NCBI GenBank assembly: GCA_963169355.1
Contig: CAUJCR010000008.1
Location: forward strand, 93,978 to 157,977
Reading direction: 5' to 3'
Length of the DNA: 64,000 bases
From: Bacteroidota bacterium
GTDB lineage: Bacteria; Bacteroidota; Bacteroidia; B-17B0; Aurantibacillaceae
Part shown: piece by piece, positions 42,928-51,424 of the stretch
Position numbering within the stretch: the stretch's first letter is position 1
Layout: each line of letters starts with the position of its first letter
Made by a program: the position numbers and the translations under genes
The notes under the pieces: generated by a model
Databases searched by the model: none
What the model was told of the DNA's origin: nothing
Seen by the model: the letters and a program-made list of their open reading frames with translations, nothing else

Positions 42928-44520
42928 TTATAATGGAATATTGCCATGTTTCTTTTTAGGCAAATGATCCACTTTGTTTTCAAGCATTTTAAATGCCTTA
43001 ATCAATTTTTCACGTGTTTGTTCTGGTTTTATAACCTCATCAATAAATCCTCTTTCGGCGGCACGATAAGGGTTGGCAAACATAGTTTGATATTCTGTTT
43101 CTTTTTCTTTCCACTTTTCTTCTTTATTTGCAGCAGCCGATATTTCATTTTTAAAAATAATTTCGGCGGCGCCTTTTGCACCCATTACGGCAATTTCGGC
43201 ACTTGGCCAAGCGTAGTTCATATCAGCGCCAATGTGTTTACTATTCATCACATCATAAGCACCACCGTAGGCTTTACGAGTAATAACTGTAATGCGTGGC
43301 ACAGTGGCTTCGCTAAATGCAAATAATAATTTAGCACCATTGGTAATAATGGCATTCCACTCTTGATCGGTTCCTGGTAAAAATCCTGGTACATCTTCAA
43401 ATACTAATAATGGAATATTAAAACAATCACAAAAACGCACAAAACGAGCCGCCTTAGTAGATGAATGAATATCTAACACACCCGCCAAGACAGCAGGTTG
43501 GTTTGCTACAATACCTATTGAACGTCCAGCTAGTCGAGCAAAACCTACAACAATATTTTCAGCAAAGTTTTTATGTACTTCTAAAAAACTATTGTCGTCA
43601 ATTACTTTTTCAATTACCTCTCTGATATCGTAAGGTTGGTTAGCGTTATCAGGAATAATAGTATTTAACTCTGGACGAAGCTCGGAGCCTTTATAATCAT
43701 AAGGAATAGACGGCGCATCCTCTTCGCAATTTTGAGGAATGTATCCTAAAATTTGTTTAATGTTATTAATGGCCTCAATTTCATTAGCACAAGCAAAATG
43801 TGTAACACCACTCTTAGACGCATGAGTCATAGCACCGCCAAGCTCTTCAGAAGTTACCTCTTCGTGAGTAACGGTTTTAACTACATTGGGTCCTGTAACA
43901 AACATGTAACTGGTGTTTTCTACCATTAAAATAAAATCGGTCATAGCAGGGCTATACACTGCACCACCTGCGCATGGTCCCATAATACCAGATAACTGAG
44001 GAATAACCCCACTTGCTCTTACATTTCTATAAAAAATATCGGCATAACCACCTAATGACACCACGCCTTCTTGAATACGCGCTCCACCACTATCATTTAA
44101 TCCAATAAACGGAGCGCCATTCTTCATAGCTAAATCCATTACCTTACAAATTTTTTCGGCATGAGTTTCGGATAACGAACCCCCAAACACTGTAAAATCT
44201 TGCGAAAATACATACACTAATCTGCCATTCACTGTTCCGTAACCTGTTACAACGCCGTCTCCTAAATATTGTTCTTTATCTAATCCAAAATCTTTACTAC
44301 GATGTGTAACCATCATTCCTATTTCTTCAAAACTTCCTTCATCTAATAAAAAATGAATGCGTTCGCGGGCGGTTAACTTTCCTTTTTTATGTTGTGAGTC
44401 AATGCGCTTTTGTCCGCCTCCCAATAAAGCTTCGGCTTGCTTTTTTTCTAATAAAGTAATTTTAGCATTCATTGTATTTTCTTGTTCTTTGGTATGTTTA
44501 GTTAAAGTATCTTGTGTCAT
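42928..44520 (-). CDS. Acyl-CoA carboxylase beta subunit (propionyl/methylcrotonyl type carboxyltransferase)
   Basis: The 530-residue protein has the carboxyltransferase signatures [54 protein letters not shown] and [13 protein letters not shown], and near the end YNPYRAAE-type [17 protein letters not shown]. It transfers carboxybiotin's CO2 to an acyl-CoA such as propionyl-CoA. The biotin carboxylase/BCCP subunit is not in this window. Substrate preference cannot be fixed by eye. Confidence 0.93.
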   Translation of the reverse strand: MTQDTLTKHTKEQENTMNAKITLLEKKQAEALLGGGQKRIDSQHKKGKLTARERIHFLLDEGSFEEIGMMVTHRSKDFGLDKEQYLGDGVVTGYGTVNGRLVYVFSQDFTVFGGSLSETHAEKICKVMDLAMKNGAPFIGLNDSGGARIQEGVVSLGGYADIFYRNVRASGVIPQLSGIMGPCAGGAVYSPAMTDFILMVENTSYMFVTGPNVVKTVTHEEVTSEELGGAMTHASKSGVTHFACANEIEAINNIKQILGYIPQNCEEDAPSIPYDYKGSELRPELNTIIPDNANQPYDIREVIEKVIDDNSFLEVHKNFAENIVVGFARLAGRSIGIVANQPAVLAGVLDIHSSTKAARFVRFCDCFNIPLLVFEDVPGFLPGTDQEWNAIITNGAKLLFAFSEATVPRITVITRKAYGGAYDVMNSKHIGADMNYAWPSAEIAVMGAKGAAEIIFKNEISAAANKEEKWKEKETEYQTMFANPYRAAERGFIDEVIKPEQTREKLIKAFKMLENKVDHLPKKKHGNIPL

Positions 44521-44577
44521 TGTATTAAATTTAGTTACTTAATTTTAATGCTTTAAATATACTATTTTACAAGCATA

Positions 44578-45822
44578 TTATTCTTTTTTAGGGCGATGAA
44601 ATGATTTTTTCTTAAAGCCCGATTTGTGATGTTTATTATTTGGCTTATGCCTTGCGTTTTGTTTCTTGTGTGCTTCTGGATTGTATTCTGGAGCTTTGCC
44701 AAATGCTTCTGGAACTGGTAATTTTACCACATCTATTCCCATCAAGGCCTCAATTTGCGAAAAACGAACCTGATCTTTATCATTTATAAACGTAATGGCC
44801 ACCCCTTCTTTTGCTGCACGAGCGGTTCTGCCTATACGATGTATGTAATCTTCGGGATCGGGTGGCACGTCGTAATTAACAACTAAGCTAATACCTTCTA
44901 CATCAATGCCTCGTGATAAAATATCGGTTCCAATTAATATGCGTAAATGACGATTTTTAAAACTACGCATAATTTCTTCTCGCTCTGTTTGCTCCAAATC
45001 AGATGAAAAGCCTTTTACAGAATAATTGAGTGCATGAAAAGTTTTATACAACTCTTTTACTTTTTCTTTAGTTGACGAAAAAATAATAACAGAAGAAAAA
45101 TCTTCGTTTTTTAAGATTTCTTTTAAGATACCCTCCTTTTGGTTTTCAAATACCACATAAGCTTGCTGAACAATACCCGCCGCAGGTTTTGAAATGGCTA
45201 TATTAATTTGTTCGGGCTCGTGTAATATTTGATGTGCCAGTGTTCTTATTTTTGGTGCCATGGTGGCCGAAAACATAATGTTTTGGCGGTGCTGAGGCAA
45301 GTATTTAAAAATAAATTTTAAATCATCTATAAATCCCATGTCCAACATTCTATCTGCTTCGTCTAACACCAAATGTTTTAAGGTTTCAAACTTAATATCA
45401 CCCGATTGTAAGAGAGCAATTAATCGACCTGGTGTTGCCACAATAATATCCACTCCATTTTCAATAGCCTTTGCTTGATTTGCCCAAGCTACTCCATCGT
45501 TTCCGCCATAAATAGGAATAGAACTTACATTACAAAAATAAGCTAGGGCTTCTATTTGCTGGTCGATTTGCAATACCAACTCGCGAGTGGGAGCTATAAT
45601 GAGCGTGTTAATGCCAGTGCTTTGCGATTTTACGATTTTATCAATAATAGGTAACACAAAGGCCGCCGTTTTGCCTGTACCCGTTTGGGCACAAGCAATA
45701 AGGTCTTTATTATTTTGAATAACGGGAATTGCTTGTTGTTGAATAGGTGTGGGAGTTTTGTAGCCAACCGTTAATAAGCCCTCCGTTAACGCCTCACCAA
45801 AATTAAAATCGTTGAAAGTCAA
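44578..45822 (-). CDS. DEAD-box RNA helicase (RhlE-like)
   Basis: The 414-residue product carries all DEAD-box motifs: Q motif (TPIQQQAIP), motif I AQTGTGKTAAF, Ia PTRELVLQ, II VLDEADRMLDMGF, III SATM, and VI HRIGRTARAAK. A basic C-terminal tail (HHKSGFKKKSFHRPKKE) binds RNA. It resembles RhlE-type helicases for ribosome assembly or mRNA decay. It stands alone before the tRNA-Leu gene, transcribed away from it. Confidence 0.93.
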   Translation of the reverse strand: MTFNDFNFGEALTEGLLTVGYKTPTPIQQQAIPVIQNNKDLIACAQTGTGKTAAFVLPIIDKIVKSQSTGINTLIIAPTRELVLQIDQQIEALAYFCNVSSIPIYGGNDGVAWANQAKAIENGVDIIVATPGRLIALLQSGDIKFETLKHLVLDEADRMLDMGFIDDLKFIFKYLPQHRQNIMFSATMAPKIRTLAHQILHEPEQINIAISKPAAGIVQQAYVVFENQKEGILKEILKNEDFSSVIIFSSTKEKVKELYKTFHALNYSVKGFSSDLEQTEREEIMRSFKNRHLRILIGTDILSRGIDVEGISLVVNYDVPPDPEDYIHRIGRTARAAKEGVAITFINDKDQVRFSQIEALMGIDVVKLPVPEAFGKAPEYNPEAHKKQNARHKPNNKHHKSGFKKKSFHRPKKE

Positions 45823-45931
45823 TGTACAAAAACTAAAAATTAAGAGTACTAATTTACAGTTTTTAAAACGGAATAGCGATAAAAGAAAGGAAAATTGTAG
45901 GTTTTAAAAAGCAAAAGAAAGGGCATAAAAT

Positions 45932-45963
45932 ATTGTACAAATTCATAAAAAAATGTATATTTG
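45932..45963 (+). promoter_or_regulatory. Promoter of tRNA-Leu
   Basis: TATATTTG (45956-45963) fits TAnnTTTG, with TTG near 45933 at the -33 position, 12 bp upstream of the mature tRNA 5' end. Confidence 0.65.
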
Positions 45964-45974
45964 CGCCTCGCGAT

Positions 45975-46056
45975 GCGGATGTGGCGTAATTGGTAGCCGC
46001 ACCAGACTTAGGATCTGGCGCCGCGAGGCGTGGGGGTTCGAGTCCCTTCATCCGCA
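45975..46056 (+). tRNA. tRNA-Leu (TAG anticodon)
   Basis: The acceptor stem GCGGATG/CATCCGC, D arm TGGCGTAATTGGTAGCCGC, anticodon stem CCAGA/TCTGG with loop CTTAGGA (anticodon UAG), a long class II variable arm (CGCCGCGAGGCGT) and T arm GGGTTCGAGTCCC are all present. No CCA is encoded. A strong terminator follows. The accessory island begins right after it. Confidence 0.95.
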
Positions 46057-46060
46057 CAAA

Positions 46061-46088
46061 AAAAGCTGTCTTGTTTGAGACAGCTTTT
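46061..46088 (+). terminator. Rho-independent terminator of tRNA-Leu
   Basis: AAAAGCTGTCT-TGTTTG-AGACAGCTTTT followed by further T residues: an 11-bp perfect stem five bases after the tRNA. Confidence 0.9.
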
Positions 46089-46179
46089 TTTATTTTGGTA
46101 CTGAAGAAAGAATTGTTTTATAAATGCTCATCGAGTAAACAGTTCATCTCATTCACATCCTAGAAACAAGATTTAGTTT

Positions 46180-46348
46180 AACCCAAATTATGATTAGTAA
46201 TTTTATTACGAACTAAAATCCCTGCAAAATATGAAGCTACGCAACTTTTTCTCAATCACCGTAGCAGTGGCTACGCTTCAATCGTAAAAGTTCATATTTT
46301 ATTGGGCTTTTAACTCTCACTACTAATTTCTAATGCACAATCTGGGTT
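46180..46348. mobile_element. MITE-like hairpin element, copy 2
   Basis: This 169-bp copy of the element at 21486-21656 is identical over most of its length, including terminal inverted repeats (AACCCAAATT ... AATCTGGGTT) and the inner AAAATATGAA/TTCATATTTT arms. It lies between tRNA-Leu and the retron. The rest of 46089-46393 shows no gene. Confidence 0.7.
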
Positions 46349-46393
46349 TAAGGCTATAAATACAGTTAGTTTTTTTATCACTGTAAACTACGG

Positions 46394-47497
46394 TTAGACC
46401 TGTGAAAATATTGCATCAAACGCTAATTTTTGCTTTATATAAAATAAATCTTCTTTACCTTTAACTTGCCCTACAAAATTAATATAGCCTTTAAGTCTAT
46501 TTATGAACTTCTCTTTATGCCTAGTATCAACTTCACTTTTTAAATTAAAATGTTTTTGTGTTGCTTTATCAATTCCATTTTTGGTTAAGTCATGAAGCAT
46601 GGCTCTTACTTTTTTTAAAAGTTTTCTGTCCACGTTTGCTTTTTCGTTTACTGTTATGCCTGTAACCGTTTGTTTTCGGTTGGCTGTTTTCAAACGAAGT
46701 TTCTTTTCGTTAACCTCAAAATTATTTTTTCTAATCAGATTAATAATATTAAGAATAGTATCGTTTGAAATTTCGGTATTTGACGAAAAAGTTAAATCGT
46801 CTGCATAGCGTGTATAAGTCAATCCGGTTGCTTCGGCAAACTTTTTTAAAGTGTTATCTAACTGTATGCAAATAAAATTTGAGATTACAGGCGATGCTGG
46901 TGAACCAATCGGAAGTTTACTTTCGTATGTTGTAAGTAATGTTATAGCGGTAGCAATTTGTTCATTAAACCTAAAATAATCGGAAGTAAAAACTTGTTTT
47001 ACCTGCATTGACGAAATGTTTGGAAAGAAATCTTTCAAGTCAATGTTCAATACAAATTTTTTTCCTATATGCACTTTGGCATTTTCTAAAATATTGCAAC
47101 GTCTTCCTAAGTAGTGCGGATTTACTACAAATCCATGAATCTCATTAGGTTTTATCATTAAGTAATAGGCTTGCAAAAAATAATTCAAACGCTTTTGAAT
47201 TTTTTTTAATTGTTCTTCAGGTGCAGAAATTTGCCTTTCGCCACCTTTCTTTTTTTTTATTGTATAGTTATTGTAAACAGGATTGTTTATCAATTTTTCT
47301 AAATGATAATATGACGTATTAAGAAATTTACATAGTTCCCTTGGCTCTTCAATTGTAAGCAGATAAAAAGTATTCAGTTCGTGCTTTTGAAATTTTTCGA
47401 ACCATTTTTTATTAGGATACGATTTACGATAAAAGTAATTTTGGATTTTACTTTTGTTAGCTTTAACGAATGGAACTATTTCTTGATTTGTTAGCAT
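46394..47497 (-). CDS. Retron-type reverse transcriptase
   Basis: From ATG 47497 the product has 367 residues. Retron hallmarks are all visible: HGF (121-123), the NAxxH motif as NAKVH (139-143), catalytic motif A NIDLKDFFPN, YADDLTFSS (YADD at 231-234) and the VTG motif (QTVTGITVN, 278-280) of the thumb/Y region that recognises the msr RNA. The upstream TTG at 47521 would translate the ncRNA a2 repeat and is rejected. A structured RNA with a1/a2 repeats lies 12 bp upstream, and a DnaB-like gene precedes that. The enzyme makes msDNA from its ncRNA; retrons act as anti-phage abortive infection systems with a linked effector. Confidence 0.93.
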   Translation of the reverse strand: MLTNQEIVPFVKANKSKIQNYFYRKSYPNKKWFEKFQKHELNTFYLLTIEEPRELCKFLNTSYYHLEKLINNPVYNNYTIKKKKGGERQISAPEEQLKKIQKRLNYFLQAYYLMIKPNEIHGFVVNPHYLGRRCNILENAKVHIGKKFVLNIDLKDFFPNISSMQVKQVFTSDYFRFNEQIATAITLLTTYESKLPIGSPASPVISNFICIQLDNTLKKFAEATGLTYTRYADDLTFSSNTEISNDTILNIINLIRKNNFEVNEKKLRLKTANRKQTVTGITVNEKANVDRKLLKKVRAMLHDLTKNGIDKATQKHFNLKSEVDTRHKEKFINRLKGYINFVGQVKGKEDLFYIKQKLAFDAIFSQV

Positions 47498-47508
47498 AGG
47501 TTTAAAAA

Positions 47509-47679
47509 TGAGCCGTTGCAAATTATCTTTGATTAAAATCGTTCTTTATGCGAAGCAGAACGCAGTGGGCTTCGCATAAAGAATGCAAATTCCCCCTCTT
47601 CCGCTTCTGCACGGGCTGCTGGAACACAACCTCAAAGTCTTACTATTTTTGACCTCATAATTTTTAAAGCAACGGCTCA
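47509..47679 (-). ncRNA. Retron msr-msd non-coding RNA
   Basis: Reading the minus strand, TGAGCCGTTGC (a1, 47669-47679) and its perfect complement GCAACGGCTCA (a2, 47509-47519) bound a 171-nt RNA. Inside is a 15-bp perfect hairpin TTCTTTATGCGAAGC/GCTTCGCATAAAGAA (47542-47583) with a 12-nt loop, the expected msd stem. Nearer the 5' end, smaller stems (AGGTC/GACTT; TTCC/GGAA) fit the msr. The RT start codon is 12 nt downstream. I cannot fix the priming guanosine by eye. Confidence 0.85.
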
Positions 47680-47692
47680 ATATTTTTAAAGT

Positions 47693-48790
47693 TTAAAATG
47701 GTGGTATATCGGTGTTTACATCAAGATTATCAATATTAAAATCTACATTAGGATTCGTAGCCTTCAGTTCACTTAATCTACTTGCCGAAAATGAGAATTC
47801 ATATTTTTTATATTCATAATTTCGGTAGTTGGTAAATTCTGTATCTCTTAAAAGTTTAATTGTACCTAACTTTCCATTTCTATTTTTTGCAAGAATTAAC
47901 TCCGTTATTCCTGTTGTACTGTTAGAATCCTCATCAAATTCAATTCCGTAATATTCGGGGCGATAAATAAAAATTACTTTGTCTGCATCTTGCTCAATAG
48001 TTCCACTATCTCTCAAATCTGAAAGTTGCGGATATTTTGAACCAATTCTTGTTTCTACTGCTCTGCTTAACTGACTTGTTGCTATTACGCAAACATTAAA
48101 GTCTTTGGCAATGCTCTTTAATTCTCGAATTATGTAACTAATTTCAAATTCACGGCTATTGCGATATTTATTTGAACTCATCATTTGTATGTAATCAACA
48201 AAAATCACTTTCACACCCTTTTCTTCAATCATTTTTTTACAATGAGCTTTTAAAGCAACAATAGAAGCATTAAAGTTGTCGTTAATAAATATTTTATGTT
48301 TGCTAAACTCTTTTTCAACCAAGGCTAATTTTTCTTTTTTTTCATCCGTAATAGTGTGTTGTAAAAGTTGGTCCATTCCTATACCTGAAAGCGAAGAAAT
48401 AAAACGATTGGTTAATGAAGAAATAGATAAATCAAACGTAAAATACAATATTGGCGTTTCAAGAGATATGTTTAATGCAAGATTGACCATGAGTTGTGTT
48501 TTACCCATTGAAGGTCTCCCCCCTATTACAACAAATTCGCCTAACCCAAAACCATTAAACGAATTATCAAAGTCGGGAAATCCACTTTTAATAATATTTG
48601 GTTGTGTTGTGCTGTTTAGCTGATTTAAACTCTCGGAAACAAGGTCTGCAATACTTTTTGATTCTTTTTCTGCAACATATTGCAACTCGACATCATAAAG
48701 CAATTGCTTTAACTGAAAAATAATTTCTTTATCGTAAGCGTTTGGGTTGCTGATTATACTTTCGATCTTATTTTTAATATCCTGTTTCAT
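47693..48790 (-). CDS. DnaB-like SF4 helicase/ATPase, probable retron-associated protein
   Basis: The 365-residue protein is a RecA-fold SF4 helicase domain: Walker A GGRPSMGKT (90-98), Walker B VIFVDYIQMM (195-204), SQLSRAVETR (motif H3), and AKNRNGKLGTIKLL (arginine-finger region, about 301-314). The N-terminal primase-interacting domain of true DnaB (about 150 residues) is missing; only a short helical region precedes. Its stop lies 14 bp before the a1 repeat of the retron RNA, so helicase, ncRNA and RT form one transcript. It ends NTDIPPF, similar to the SSB C-terminal tip. A role as retron effector or partner is inferred; I do not recognise this pairing among named retron classes. Confidence 0.85.
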   Translation of the reverse strand: MKQDIKNKIESIISNPNAYDKEIIFQLKQLLYDVELQYVAEKESKSIADLVSESLNQLNSTTQPNIIKSGFPDFDNSFNGFGLGEFVVIGGRPSMGKTQLMVNLALNISLETPILYFTFDLSISSLTNRFISSLSGIGMDQLLQHTITDEKKEKLALVEKEFSKHKIFINDNFNASIVALKAHCKKMIEEKGVKVIFVDYIQMMSSNKYRNSREFEISYIIRELKSIAKDFNVCVIATSQLSRAVETRIGSKYPQLSDLRDSGTIEQDADKVIFIYRPEYYGIEFDEDSNSTTGITELILAKNRNGKLGTIKLLRDTEFTNYRNYEYKKYEFSFSASRLSELKATNPNVDFNIDNLDVNTDIPPF

Positions 48791-48982
48791 TCCTTAAAAT
48801 TACTTTTTTGTCGTGGTTAATTTTATGATGTTGAAAAATATTAATGCTTTGGAACTAAACTATTTTTAGGAAGATTACGCACTGAACCCGCCATTTTGCA
48901 AAACCGAAGTTGGGCGTTCGTTTTTCTTTTTACACGTTAAAATGGCAAGTCGTCTGCTTGTATTTGCGGCTTTTCATTAATG

Positions 48983-49594
48983 TCATACCAACCCGATAAT
49001 TGTTGGACATCTAAGTTCTGTTGTTCCTTTTGTATCCCACCATCGAGCTAAAGAAACTCGAATTAATGTTCCTCTAGGTATAACTTCTAATGGATCGTCA
49101 AAACCAACATATGGTAAGTTACGCCAACCACTTGAACCGTGATAACTATACCTTGGCTTGTTGAAATAAATACTTTTGGTTAAATCTTTATCTGCAATCC
49201 AAAATCCAACACTATGTTTTGAAACAGCGTCCTTACTTATAAAACCACTTCCTTTGTCTGTCCATTTTAACTTACCATCAAACAAAACATCAGGACTACC
49301 TTGCCATATTTCGATTTTTCTCTGTTTGATAAATTCAAGAATGGTTATTTCGTCTTTTAAACTTCCTTTTATTTTACGAGATATTACCAATACGTCTTCA
49401 ATATGAGGCGGTGTCATATTGGGTCTTTCTGTAAACTCAACTTCCCAAACTTGTCTGGGATTTAAATCAGTATTTTCAGGTTGGTTTTCACCTGCGGGTG
49501 TTAGCAATCGAACATAACGCCCACTTCCTGTAATGCCACCAATACAGCATTTACCATTATTCATATGAGTCTTGGAAAGTATTAAGACGTCCAT
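48983..49594 (-). CDS. Dual OB-fold domain protein, probable C-terminal frameshift
   Basis: The 203-residue product (MDVLILSKTHMNNGKCCIGG ... RCPTIIGLV) matches the small dual-OB family with the conserved GITGSGRYVRLLTP and ARWWDTKG segments. The family ends around RC-x4-GWY. Here removing one G from GGG at 48992-48994 restores IGWYDINEKPQIQADDLPF with a stop at 48937, so this copy appears frameshifted or phase-variable. The restored tail has an SSB-like tip (DDLPF). It shares one base with the upstream DUF488 stop, so the three-gene operon is coupled. Single-stranded nucleic acid binding is likely from the fold. Confidence 0.7.
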   Translation of the reverse strand: MDVLILSKTHMNNGKCCIGGITGSGRYVRLLTPAGENQPENTDLNPRQVWEVEFTERPNMTPPHIEDVLVISRKIKGSLKDEITILEFIKQRKIEIWQGSPDVLFDGKLKWTDKGSGFISKDAVSKHSVGFWIADKDLTKSIYFNKPRYSYHGSSGWRNLPYVGFDDPLEVIPRGTLIRVSLARWWDTKGTTELRCPTIIGLV

Positions 49595-50073
49595 TATAAA
49601 TGAGTGGTTTTATAGTTAAAAATATTCATCAATCTGTCGGCTACAATTGAACGATGACAAGCTTCGGGATGTTCCTCTACACAAAACAATGCTATTCTAC
49701 TTGCTCCAATTTGATCGAGGCTTTCAAAGAATTTTTCAAAGTCGAAATTTTTAAGAATTCTATTTTTGTACTCAATAACGAAGATTTTCCCTAACTTTTG
49801 TCGTTCTCTTTTCAGTTCTCCTTTTTCTTCATCAATTTCTTTTTGAAGCTCTCTGATTTCTGTTGTCGGTGATAAGTCAGGAATGTAACCATATTTAATT
49901 TCTAAGTCATTAAGTCTTTCTTGAAGTCTGTTGCTGTTCACAAAAGAATATTTTGCGCCTCTAACGCCTCTACGCTGTCTGATGTCGCAAAATGTGTCAA
50001 TATTATTTTGAGTAAGTTTTTCAAAAAACTCTTTTTCAGTAGAGTTGTAAACTCCGATTGTGAAAAATTCCAT
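49594..50073 (-). CDS. DUF488 family protein (first of a pair)
   Basis: The 159-residue product has the DUF488 pattern: TIGVYNSTEKEFFEKL, CDIRQRRGVRGAKYSF and the C-terminal CVEEHPEACHRSIVADRL, where Cys and Cys-His-Arg form a likely active or metal site. A coiled-coil insertion (LQKEIDEEKGELKRERQKLG) is unusual. The function of DUF488 is not settled. It is coupled to a second DUF488 gene (2-bp gap) and a dual-OB gene (1-bp overlap), an arrangement seen in defence-rich regions. Confidence 0.8.
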   Translation of the reverse strand: MEFFTIGVYNSTEKEFFEKLTQNNIDTFCDIRQRRGVRGAKYSFVNSNRLQERLNDLEIKYGYIPDLSPTTEIRELQKEIDEEKGELKRERQKLGKIFVIEYKNRILKNFDFEKFFESLDQIGASRIALFCVEEHPEACHRSIVADRLMNIFNYKTTHL

Positions 50074-50075
50074 AA

Positions 50076-50630
50076 TTATAAATAAGCTTTTCTTGATGTT
50101 GCGTTAATTGGATTTCCAAATAAGTCATATTCTGAAAGCCCTTTATTTAATTCATTTATTACTGTTGATTGGTCTTTAAGTTTTCCTTTTTCGTCAATGT
50201 GTTTTAGAACAATGTTGTCTGTGATTAGAACTTTGCCGATTAATTTACTTCTGTGGCATTCGCAAGGCTTACTTTCACTACACATTATTACAACATTAAT
50301 GCCTTTATTGTAGGCGGTTTTTAGTCTGTCAATACCTTTTAGAAAAAACTCTTTTATTTTTACCATTTCATAGTCTACCTTGCCTTCGTTGTCGTAACAA
50401 GAAGTGTCTTTAGGTCTGCCACCAATTGTGTCACCCATAAAAACGTATTTAATTCCGTTCCGTTCCAAAAAGAATTTAAGGTCATTTTGGTTGAATTGAG
50501 GATTAAATTTTGAATACGGTTGGGAACGAACATCAATGAGATATTCAATGCCAAAGTCTTTCAGTAAAGCAAGAAAATCTTCTGGCTTTCTGTTACCGTG
50601 TCCGATGGTATAAAGTGGCTTTATTTCCAT
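50076..50630 (-). CDS. DUF488 family protein (second of a pair)
   Basis: The 184-residue product carries the clearest DUF488 signature: YTIGHGNRKPEDFLALL, YLIDVRSQPYSKFNPQF, GDTIGGRP and MCSESKPCECHRSKLIG. It is the first gene of the DUF488-DUF488-dual-OB operon. The paired paralogues share the same C-x5-CHR motif, so they may form a heterodimer. The biochemical role is unknown. A ~148-bp island repeat lies just upstream of the operon (50705-50852). Confidence 0.82.
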   Translation of the reverse strand: MEIKPLYTIGHGNRKPEDFLALLKDFGIEYLIDVRSQPYSKFNPQFNQNDLKFFLERNGIKYVFMGDTIGGRPKDTSCYDNEGKVDYEMVKIKEFFLKGIDRLKTAYNKGINVVIMCSESKPCECHRSKLIGKVLITDNIVLKHIDEKGKLKDQSTVINELNKGLSEYDLFGNPINATSRKAYL

Positions 50631-50704
50631 ACTTCAAAGTTACGATTTTTTTCTCTGTTTGTTACTATGTTCATTGTTTGCATGGTCGCCCTATAATGAC
50701 GCCC

Positions 50705-50852
50705 AACGGCAGCCTGTGAAAAAACCCCATCATCATTAACACAAACTGTTTGTTATTTATGAAATAAATATACGAATAAAAGATGAAAACATAAAACAGT
50801 TCAGTTGAGCGAGGTTGAAGCGGTGTTTTGGTTAAGAATTAGATGTTGGCGG
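50705..50852 (-). repeat. Island repeat, copy A (complete)
   Basis: This 148-bp repeat lies behind the DUF2442 gene. On the minus strand it runs from CCGCCAACATCTAATTC through CTTCAACCTCGCTCAACTG to a conserved end CAcaGGcTgccGTT; unrelated sequence follows. It matches copy B (51425-51571) closely, except at the ends. Here the ends also form an inverted CGCC(C)AAC/GTTGG(G)CG pair. Confidence 0.8.
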
Positions 50853-50859
50853 AAGTTGC

Positions 50860-51087
50860 CTATAAACATTTTAATAAAGCGTCAACAGATAGATCTTCGT
50901 CAATCAACGGCCAATGGATACCGTAACCAGATGGAGAAATTTTATAAAACATCCTTTGAAAATCATCAGCACTTTTTAATTTACTTGATACTTTTTCAAT
51001 TTCAACTTTAATGTCTTTTCCGTCTATTTGCAAGTAAATAAAATCCTTGTCAAATGTTATTGTCTGTATTTTGTGAGTTGCAATCAT
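50860..51087 (-). CDS. DUF2442 family small protein
   Basis: The 75-residue protein shows the DUF2442 signature YGIHWPLIDEDLSVDALL at the C-terminus and an N-terminal beta-rich half. DUF2442 and DUF4160 genes commonly form two-gene, toxin-antitoxin-like modules. Its ATG is 4 bp after the DUF4160 stop. A cassette repeat follows its stop codon. Confidence 0.85.
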   Translation of the reverse strand: MIATHKIQTITFDKDFIYLQIDGKDIKVEIEKVSSKLKSADDFQRMFYKISPSGYGIHWPLIDEDLSVDALLKCL

Positions 51088-51091
51088 ATTC

Positions 51092-51340
51092 TTACTTATT
51101 AAAATGATTATTCCAAGAATCTACGATTAAGTCAAAGTGTTGATATATAATTTTCTTTATTTCTTTTCTAGAGGTTGGGGTTAAATTATATGAAAACGCC
51201 TCCTTTATTTCAACTTCCTCTACAAGAAGCCAATACTTACATTCCATATCTCCCTTCTCTGCGTGTATGTGTACTGGCTCTAAATTTTCATTAGAATAAA
51301 AAAACAACCTCCACCCAAATATGTATAAAACTGTTGGCAT
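51092..51340 (-). CDS. DUF4160 family small protein
   Basis: The 82-residue protein matches DUF4160: MPTVLYIFGWRLFFYSNE, EPVHIHAEKGDMECKYWL and a helical C-terminus (REIKKIIYQHF-type; here KEIKKIIYQHFDLI). It is the first gene of a DUF4160-DUF2442 pair, likely a toxin-antitoxin-like or regulatory module, with the DUF2442 gene 4 bp downstream. Function unproven. Confidence 0.85.
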   Translation of the reverse strand: MPTVLYIFGWRLFFYSNENLEPVHIHAEKGDMECKYWLLVEEVEIKEAFSYNLTPTSRKEIKKIIYQHFDLIVDSWNNHFNK

Positions 51341-51424
51341 AAAACAAATGTAAGAAATTTCATTAAGAATTTCAAGTCTAAAATAGCGTCGAAATAGCCG
51401 TGTATTTCCGTTGCAATTGGCGGT

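Noticed and set aside
45863..46057. 64-codon minus-strand frame over tRNA-Leu
   Set aside because: It is antisense to a clear tRNA gene with its own promoter and terminator.
47498..47521. TTG start adding eight residues to the reverse transcriptase
   Set aside because: It would translate the a2 repeat of the retron RNA; ATG 47497 is the natural start.
50805..51011. Short open frame inside the island repeat (starts SEVEAVFWLRIRCWR)
   Set aside because: It is a translation of the repeat itself, occurs at both complete copies and runs into the opposite-strand gene; no evidence of a real protein.
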